Assembly (NCBI GenBank): GCA_021029095.1 | Contig: JAJOHG010000475.1 | Span: forward strand, 1-17,823 | DNA length: 17,823 bases | Reading direction: 5' to 3' | From: Phellopilus nigrolimitatus | Taxonomy: Eukaryota; Basidiomycota; Agaricomycetes; Hymenochaetales; Hymenochaetaceae | Shown here: positions 11,038-17,823 of the stretch, piece by piece | How the letters are laid out: each line of letters begins with the position of its first letter | Position numbering within the stretch: the first letter of the stretch is position 1 | Program-made: the position numbers and the translations under genes | The notes under the pieces: model-generated | Databases searched by the model: none | Seen by the model: only the letters and a program-made list of their open reading frames with translations | What the model was told of the DNA's origin: nothing

Positions 11038-11535
11038 GATGGTGTTTATATTCGCGAAGGTCGATGCACAGGACTGTCACATATGTATTCGACGTGTGCA
11101 GGAGCGGCGTTGACCGTGAAAAGTTGACTTCTTAACGAGCAAAGTTTGGTAGAGATAGGCCTCTTCACGCTAACGAACTTCTACGACTCCGGCCTGGACA
11201 ATGAGCCCGTCGACGCTACAGCCTCTGACCTAGACAACATGGTAAACAGATTTAATAAGCGATAATCGCAGTGAATCAACTTCCAAGAGCCCATGCGGAG
11301 GATATTACTCACTGGAAAACAATCGATGCCCTTGCTTGAGCAGAGCATGGGAGAAGGAAAAAAGAAAGAGCAAACTGTCAAACAGGCCATGGCTATATAT
11401 CGTGCGCTGCTTCGTACAGCTAGCAACAATGTGTATCTGAGCGTGTAAACCATGCATTTGTGACAGACGAAAGTGTTTCAGAGTGTTTTTTGCTGAGAAG
11501 ACCTGTTCGCTCTCTAAATCGTTCATCAACCACAG

Positions 11536-12091
11536 GAGGAAGTGCAAGGCGACCTCCTCGCGGTTTACGTTCGTCAAGCGCAAGGCCTGTCGAAGAAACC
11601 TTCGCCATACTGGTGGCGTGTATACCCGACAAGGACATGCCAAGTATGTGCGTGTTTACATCCTTAGGTGAAAGCATGACTGTGACCTTTTTGGAACATG
11701 TCAAGTTTCTAATATTTATTGTGCACGTATATCAATTGCAGAACTCACGTTTCTTGTACGTGCGCCCAAAGAGTGGCGTCGGAGTGCCTTGATTTCACTT
11801 ATGACGAAGGCCATTGCACTTCCTTAGAGATCGAAGATCAGATAGCCACAGTCAGTCGTTACTAGTTATATCAATCTACATAAGCGGGTGAACGCGGGCG
11901 GCTGATAACGACAGCGCCCAGTGGCGGAAACGGAGTCTGACATTCGTCAGTCAGCACAGATGATCAACAGAGTTGCAGATGATCGAAGCAAGGGCGAGCA
12001 GGGCTTTGTCGGAATCGGTCCTCGTAAGTGCTAAATTGCAAGCGCTGGGAAGACAAAGCACACAGCCCTAGAGGTCGACGCGTCAAGATGA
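11536..12091 (+). other. Candidate spliced coding segments, unresolved
   Basis: Two mutually exclusive readings fit the splice signals. Reading A: an exon at 11536-11643 between an acceptor (ACCACAG) and a strong donor (GTATGT) encodes 36 codons beginning EEVQGDLLAVYVRQAQ. Reading B: an exon ending at 11667 (donor GTGAAA), then 11742-11850, 11915-12023 and 12066-12091, with introns of 74, 64 and 42 nt. All junctions keep frame, giving an acidic segment containing ESDIRQSAQMINRVADD and a TGA at 12089-12091. In reading B the first exon is Cys/Arg-rich (SFINHRRKCKA), vaguely like a zinc-finger end. No start codon can be assigned, and I know no homologue. The 42-nt intron is shorter than the others here. 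The signals may be coincidental. Confidence 0.25.
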
Positions 12092-12105
12092 CGGGAGACG
12101 ACAGG

Positions 12106-12125
12106 TCAAGCTTCAAGCTTCAAGG
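12106..12125. repeat. Short tandem repeat of TTCAAGC
   Basis: Nearly three head-to-tail copies of a seven-base unit (TCAAGC, TTCAAGC, TTCAAGG). It is followed at about 12137-12161 by an alternating purine-pyrimidine stretch (CATACATACGTGTACGTG). Both lie in the presumed upstream region of the VTT gene. No function is implied. Confidence 0.7.
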
Positions 12126-12359
12126 CTCTCGCGTCGATACATACATACGTGTACGTGTGTAGGCTGAGTCCCGGAGACGAGGAACGTGCCGTGTGCCGGA
12201 CAGAATCGGTCAGAATTGCTTACGCCGCACTATCCCGACGCGATGCCGACTATCCGAGTAATGATCCAGAAGGCCCGGCAAGCCACAAAAGGAAATCTGC
12301 ACTTACGTGATTGTTGGCCCGAAATAAAAATACAGTGAATATAGAATGTTCCTCTAAAC

Positions 12360-14136
12360 ATGGCTCTCACAGTCAGCGCTACCTCTTCCCCATCCCCCGC
12401 CTCTTTTCTCGCCCCTCCGCCGCCCTCGTTCAGAGCTCGTGCGTCCTCCACGGGTGTGCGCCCACCGTTGTCCGTCTCGACGCTTGCGCCGCGTTCCGAC
12501 TCGAGTTTGTTCTCCGTGCACGTTAACTCCGATTCTTCCGCTTCCCCAACAGACTCGCGTGCCTCTTCTTCGTCCAGCTCTTCCTCCCAAGAGCCCGCTG
12601 CTTTTGCACCTTCTTCCCTCGCCGACTCTCACAATTCTAGTCAGAGCACGCGTAGCTGGGCCATGTTCCCCGAACTCATCTCGAGGACTGTCGATCTCTG
12701 GCGGGCCATCCGCCCGGGGGCGTCCGCCAAGCATTCTGCAGCGCTCTTCGAGTCGCCCGATTCCTCGCCACGATCTTCAACAGACACGGAGTATATCCTT
12801 CCTCTCTCTTCGTCGCCACGCAAAACGTCGTTTGACTCAGTCGACTTTGCGCCCTCGCCTCAAATTAAGGCATACTTCCGCCTCTTTCCATCGGTCAGTT
12901 CTGATGCTGATCTGACTTGGCTTCGCAGCTCATCAGATCCCATTTCCAGGTGCATGCATCTTTGCTGCTTGTCATCATTCTCTTTCCGCTCTCGACAGCA
13001 GTTACCTTACTTTGTCTTTCGACGCTGCCGATAACATTTGCTTGGCCTCGTACTCTCACCGATCTTGCCCAACTCGGTCGGGATCTCAACACTTACTCGC
13101 AGTCAGGGTTCCTCCCAACGGCACATATTTTAGGTACTCTATCAGTTACTGCAGTCTGGAAGCACGCATGGTCGATTCCGGGGAGTGTGTTATGGGTACG
13201 CGCTACTTTCTTATCAAATCCGTCTTACCGCGGACTGACGGCTGACTTCCTCGGCGTGGTTTGAAATAGAATGTCCTCGCTGGTGCACTTTTCCACCCAT
13301 TACTCGCCACATTGGTTATGACGGTGCTTACAACTATCGGGTCGCTCTTTGCTACTTTATTGGCAATGCCGCTGTCACCCGTCCTCACCCGTCTGTTCCC
13401 TCGTCCAATAGAGCTGACTCGCGCGGCACTCGAGGGCTCATCGCTATCCAATAGCTCGTCCTTTGCGGCGTCTGTCGAACCCAAGCCTTCTGACTTGACG
13501 GTGGGCTGCTCATCGGCATCCGCGAGCGGCACTCCCGCTTGGGTGCGCCTCTCGGTGCTCCGTTTGGTTGGCGTTGTCCCATGGTCCGCACTTAATATCG
13601 CATGCGGAATCACAGGTGTTGCACTACGTGACTGTATTGCCGGCGCTTTCATTGGCAGTCTGCCTTGGACGGCCGTCACTTGCCAGGTCGGAGATATTCT
13701 TCAAACCGTCGGTATGGTTGGCTCAGCGAATGACGCCGAGGGAGTAGGCCTCGAGAAGTCTGCAACACTCTCGAGCGCGCTGGCACAACCGCAAATTGTG
13801 CTTGAGCTCGTGTTTCTAAGCGTGTTGAGCCTTGCACCTATCCTCGGCCGCGACCGTCTCCGCAAGCTTATTTCACCATCAGACGAAACTTCGACGACAG
13901 TCGAAATAGAATCTGTTGAATCTGACACTACTGTCTACACGAGCGACAAAGAGGTGCCTCCGACAAAGCAGGAGGAAAAAGATGCGGAATATGAAAAGCT
14001 TGGTCGTCGTGGCAGGCGTTCGCATCGTCAGCGCTGGACGTGGAATCGAGTGTCGATGAGCGTGCCGCGGTGGTCCGCACTGAACTCACCTATACGGCAG
14101 AGTTTCTTCAAAGACGAGTGCGATTCGCGGCAATGA
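12360..14136 (+). CDS. VTT/DedA-like (TMEM41/Tvp38-type) multi-pass membrane protein
   Basis: VTT-domain proteins act in Golgi/ER membranes; the best-studied relatives are lipid scramblases or influence vesicle traffic. Exons: 12360-12893, 12950-13195 and 13270-14136, about 548 residues. The start has a good context (AAACATGG). Residues 1-175 are Ser/Pro-rich and disordered, with an eight-Ser run at 69-76. A hydrophobic helix follows the first intron (SLLLVIILF and onward). The VTT core runs from AGALFHPLLATL (about 264) to residue 405, with a Ser-rich insertion at about 315-350. It has the hallmark spacing R358, P364, N369, G373, F387, G389 and P392 in the re-entrant half. A last helix lies at about 435-452, and the tail is acidic, then basic. 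The first intron acceptor is ambiguous: 12928 gives a 35-nt intron and 12949 a 56-nt one; both keep frame, and I prefer the longer by length. Past about 14,030 another frame (DVESSVDERAAVV) also looks protein-like, so the tail is less certain. Confidence 0.85.
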
Positions 14137-15408
14137 CTACTCCGCTCATCGTATTGCTGTCGCATCTACCGCGCTGTCGTGCCTGCCTCATGCCCTTTCT
14201 TCGCCCGCATACAGCGCTGGGACGCGTTGTACAACCCCGAACTGTTGCCACCACCACTGTTCTTTGATCTCAACCGCGCATTAATTATTGCATATCCAAG
14301 CACCTTACGACCTCAAGCCCTTAATGCCCTCACTCTGACGACACCGCCAGACACCTGCACGCACGCGCACCCTTATCTATTGCCTCGAGCACCGATCCAT
14401 TAATGCAGCGCCTGCGTAATGTGTCTTTAATCGCGACGATCACGGAAACGGATAAACCGGAAATGGAGCCATTCTTTTTTTATTTCCCTCCCTTTCTCCA
14501 CTTCCACACAACAAATGTTCACTCGTGTAGAGCGCGCGAGTAGCATTTCAGACCAGACTTGATTTCTTATTTTCACACGAAGAATTTCTCGTTCTAATCG
14601 CAGATGTCCTCTTACTTCATTCTTTTGTCGTCATACCTCGTCTTCAATTCATTGCCTCCTGTGTATTTTGTTTTCTTCGCTGAATCTCCGTCTTTCCCGC
14701 TGCATTTCTTTTCTTTTCTCGGCATCCCTCCCGTGCGGTTATTTTCCCTCGGGCTCCTCACCCTTTCCCACTTGGTGCAACCGGACATAATTGCACGTCT
14801 CCTATCGACATCATGTGTGCATCGTCACTATTGATGGCTCGTATCGCGTCGACGGTGATGTTACGTTGGCCAGGCACCTTGTATGGTCGCGGTCCGAATT
14901 CACCTGACCGAGGTCCGCGGCCCGTCATGCATCGACAGTCTGGACCCATCACACCATGCATCTGCGCCGGCATTGTCTCATGAAGCCCGATATGCATGCC
15001 GCTCCTCGGACGCGACTCCACGCTCACCGAAACTCACCGTTGTAGGTTGCTTGCTCCGTCTTCCGGCCATTCTCCCATCCAGATTCCTTTTTCGGTTTTT
15101 AGGTGTTTTGGGTTTTCGTTGTTATTATTCATCACGAAGTTTTTTTCGCCTTCTTATACCTGTCGTTTCTATATTCCCCTTCGCATCGATATTCCTTAGC
15201 ATTTTGCATGTTCGCTGTCATCGCATTCAACGGAATAAAATTAAATCCGTATGGATAACAGAAATGAACTGGTTGTATCTGTCAGATATTAATGGTTGCC
15301 TGCGTCGGTTACCAATATTATTCCTCACTTCCGGAAAGTCCAAGGAGTTGAGCTGTCGCTCGAGCGGTGGAAATGAGATTCGACGCGCGCGTCATATAAA
15401 CACCAAAG
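14137..15408. other. Pyrimidine-rich interval between convergent genes
   Basis: About 1.27 kb between the stop codons of the VTT gene (+) and the oxoprolinase-type gene (-). The plus strand is strongly T/C-rich from about 14,460 to 15,210, as expected for fungal UTR and intergenic DNA. Open stretches of 60-180 codons exist in several frames but carry no motif. I specifically looked on the minus strand for hydantoinase B sequence continuing the neighbouring gene and saw none. Confidence 0.6.
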
Positions 15409-17823
15409 CTAGTGAAGAGTAATATACAGATGTTTCCGGCACAGAAGAGCCTCCGCCCCTGGGATCAGAACGATTGTCTGTGTGTCGTCGATGATCATCG
15501 CAGGGCCCGCGACCACGTCCCCGACCTCCAGCTTGTCGAGCAGAAAGACAGGCGTATCGTCGACGCGCCCGACGCCGTCGAAATACACTGAATGCGTCGA
15601 GTCCGCGTTCGATTTCTCCAAGGACCGCTTCTTGAGCGTGTGCAGCTCCTTGAAAACAGACGGGCCGAGCGAATCGAACGTCTTGCCTATCCCACGCACC
15701 TGCGCAATCAAAATATATTTAGAGCCAGTCGGACTAAAACCAGGACGCCGCTGTCCATAAGCTCACCTTGATGTCATCGACAATGATATTCTTTGTGTCC
15801 AGGAGAAACCCAAACTCGTTCTTGTACGTCCGCTTAAACGCGGCTAGGAAGTCCTCGCCTTCGCCGTCCTTTGCATCGGGAAGCACCATTAGCGCAGTGT
15901 CTGTTCCGTCAAATCGCATGTTCAGCATGCGTTCGACGTGCACACGCGAACCGTCGAAGCCTTGGCGCTTCAGCTCGGCCCTCACGTTCGCCTCGAGCCT
16001 ATCAAGACGCTGTGTTAGCGAGGCCTTGTTATCCGGTGTATATGATGTCGAGCAGGGTTCCTGGCGTTCAAACGCCCTGGCAAAGGAAGTCAGGAGAGAA
16101 TTGTGAAATAGTCCGGCGCAACTCACCGATCAGCGAGAGCAAGACCGTACGCGGATAAAATAGAGCTGTATCTGTGTATTAAAAACAGTAGATATGCCCA
16201 GAATGTGGGCGATCTCGCAGGCGTGCTGTCCTCCGGCTCCCCAAAGCTGGCTAGACTGAACCTCTGTTAACTTGTGGGCACAGAGGGAGAAGGGAGACCG
16301 TACATATGGTTTGATGTTGCGTGACCGCGAGCTTCCGTCAAAGCACGAATTGGTCTGCACATCGTCTCATTCGCGATTTTAATGAAACTGCGAGTTCCCG
16401 GAAAATAGTGAGTTAGACGTTCCGAAAGCATTACAATGAAAAAAGACACGTACCCATAAACGACTTCATCAAAGCTCAGCTTCTTCTCAAAGCTATCTGA
16501 GTTGTTTACCTCTTGTAAACACATCCTTGAACTTCACCCGCGACGCTTCAATATCAAGCGGCTCCTTCTCCGACTCGCCGAAGATTTTCGGGAAGTAGTC
16601 GACGACAAGACGTCCAAGCATGAGATTCGCATCGGTCACAGCTAGGGGGCCGCCTCTCCGATATGATGAGGGCCCTGGATACGCCCCCGCACTTTCTGGC
16701 CAGTCACGACAAGCCCATTGCGAAATGCAAGACATGAGCCACCACCCGCAGCGACTGTATTTATGTCCAGCTGTGGGCATTGTATGGTAACACCAGCAGT
16801 CGTCGTCTCATATACCATCTCGTACCGTCCCGAGAACCGTGAAACATCGGTAGATGTACCACCGACATCAATCCTGTACCGAAAGATCGTCAGAAGAGTT
16901 TAGAAGAAGAAATGAAATTGAAAGGGCACACCCAATTATGGGCTTCTTTTCGTCGTCATCCCAGCTAGTCAGAGCATAGCCTACTACTCCTCCGGCTGGT
17001 CCGCTGAGGATGCTCTTCAAACCTGAGAAGTTGTCCAGATCTAATAGGCCGCCGTCGCTCCCCATGAACTCTACTCGGGCGTCATTTTCTCCACCCTTTC
17101 GCAGCCGTTCGTCGAAACCATTGAAGAAGCCATCTAGATATTCATATAATATAGGAGTGAGATATGCATCTGCAGTAGATGACACGCCGCGCGGAACCAT
17201 CTTGATCATCGGCAGGAGTTGAGACGAAACGGAAATGTGAGCAAAGCCTAGTTCGCGCGCCAGAGATGCGACGAGCTGTTCGTGCACAGGGAAAGTATAC
17301 GAGTGCACCAAGACAATTGCAAGTGATCGATAACCATCGTCGTAAAGCTTCTTGAGGTCAGACTTAATTTGTTCGGGATCTGTCGTCTGTCCAGTGTGAT
17401 TCTTTTCAAATATACGATATTCAATGCTCACCTGGTCTCTTCAAGATTCGCACTGCCTCTCCTGAAACACCTCTCACTATTTCCCCAGGGCCCTCAGCAT
17501 TGCCTTCTTTATCCCAGCCGGGCCCGCGATAACCACGCACGAGCTTTCCCTCGTCGTCGAACTGCACGGCATGTTCTGCGGCCTTCGGATCAGAAGTATA
17601 GCCCACGAGCGTGACTCGTTCATCGACCTCAAGGACTTCGGAGTATAATGGTGGGGGCCGCCTGATGTTCAGGTCAAAGATTTTTGGCCGCGCCTGGTTT
17701 CCAATGACTAGGAGGTCCTACCGCGACGGTGACAAGGCGTATACGTGTAATATAAAACAACGAACTTTGAATCCCTTGGTAATCACAAGCGCATGTTTAT
17801 GACCCTTGCGTTCAAGGAGTGCG
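15409..17823 (-). CDS. Hydantoinase A / 5-oxoprolinase-type protein, partial, with frame breaks
   Basis: The family hydrolyses 5-oxoproline to glutamate using ATP in the gamma-glutamyl (glutathione) cycle in the cytosol, or opens related lactam rings. Visible exons in transcript order: >17823-17766, 17717-17432, 17379-16932, 16873-16454, 16387-16304, 16255-16127, 16076-15767 and 15699-15409. The N-terminus lies beyond the window; the first visible residues are [18 protein letters not shown]. Landmarks include [64 protein letters not shown], the phosphate-binding [54 protein letters not shown] and [14 protein letters not shown]. Four one-base shifts occur: about 16698 (one C too few in the coding strand), 16513 (one A too many), 16239 (one G too few) and 16181 (one T too many). 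Unrepaired, the first leads to a stop at 16642-16644. The protein ends KHLYITLH at TAG 15409-15411, just where eukaryotic 5-oxoprolinase continues into its hydantoinase B half. Family is certain; whether the gene is functional is not. Confidence 0.94.

Larger units (their letters stand above)
11038..12359. other. Divergent intergenic region with possible small gene
   Basis: About 1.3 kb between the start codons of the Pro/Ser-rich gene (-) and the VTT protein gene (+), so both promoters should lie at its ends. All three plus-strand frames and some minus-strand frames are partly open in 11.3-12.1 kb, and several good splice signals occur there (see the candidate entry). From about 12.1 kb to 12.36 kb nothing gene-like is visible. 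Confidence 0.5.

Noticed and set aside
11341..11440. A YRALLRTA segment resembling the LYR motif of mitochondrial assembly factors
   Set aside because: The frame stops directly afterwards and no downstream exon continues the LYR fold in any compatible phase; most likely coincidence.
11536..11643. Resemblance of GDLLAVYVRQAQGLSKK to the first strand of a C2 domain
   Set aside because: No other C2 landmark (the PxWDE or DD-LG regions) appears in any frame downstream, so I do not assign the domain.
12439..12915. 158-codon Pro/Arg-rich plus-strand frame and 126-codon minus-strand frame at the VTT gene start
   Set aside because: Both are out-of-frame shadows of exon 1, which has the proper ATG context and splices into the transmembrane core.
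14758..15027. Minus-strand open frame downstream of the oxoprolinase-type gene, tested as a hydantoinase B remnant
   Set aside because: It has none of the family's conserved segments and looks like random GC-rich sequence.
14883..15422. 179-codon plus-strand open frame
   Set aside because: It lies in pyrimidine-rich intergenic DNA, runs over the 3' end of the opposite gene, and has no domain or plausible splice context.
16687..16716. Tiny introns as an explanation for the frame breaks in the oxoprolinase-type gene
   Set aside because: The GT-to-AG distances available (about 13-15 nt at these sites) are far below any spliceable intron, so the breaks are true length changes in the given sequence.

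Overview
This window is nuclear DNA from a filamentous fungus, most likely an Agaricomycete (Basidiomycota). The genes are dense with introns of about 48-77 nt, with GT or occasionally GC donors. Two transporter genes contain micro-exons, and codon-by-codon splicing restores full-length fungal proteins. No rRNA, tRNA, CRISPR array or insertion sequence was found. All coordinates come from reading and splicing by eye.

Layout. (1) 261-2495 (+): a 12-exon MFS transporter of the Dal5-like anion:cation symporter family, with a one-base frameshift in exon 1. (2) 2496-3682: AT-rich space between convergent genes. (3) 3683-6087 (-): a 12-exon EF-hand mitochondrial carrier (SCaMC/Sal1 type, ATP-Mg/Pi), intact at 596 residues. 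(4) 6498-11037 (-): a seven-exon gene for a disordered Pro/Ser/Gln-rich protein of about 1,375 residues that I do not recognise. (5) 11038-12359: a divergent intergenic region with splice-compatible open segments that may be a small undescribed gene, at low confidence. (6) 12360-14136 (+): a three-exon membrane protein with a VTT/DedA-like (TMEM41/Tvp38) core. (7) 14137-15408: pyrimidine-rich space between convergent 3' ends. (8) 15409 to beyond 17823 (-): the C-terminal part of a hydantoinase A / 5-oxoprolinase-type protein. Its N-terminus is outside the window, and it stops where the hydantoinase B half of 5-oxoprolinase would begin.

These are mostly unrelated housekeeping or nutrient genes. 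I see no cluster or shared pathway. The most notable signal is a set of one-base length changes, most of them in short homopolymers: one in the MFS gene and four in the oxoprolinase gene as two compensating pairs. The 12-exon mitochondrial carrier has none. This pattern fits either read/assembly errors or early pseudogene decay. The other points worth a second look are the hydantoinase A-only architecture, GC-AG introns, micro-exons, the Gln-rich hexanucleotide repeat, and the possible small gene at about 11.5-12.1 kb. I found no convincing new defence, mobile or secondary-metabolite system.
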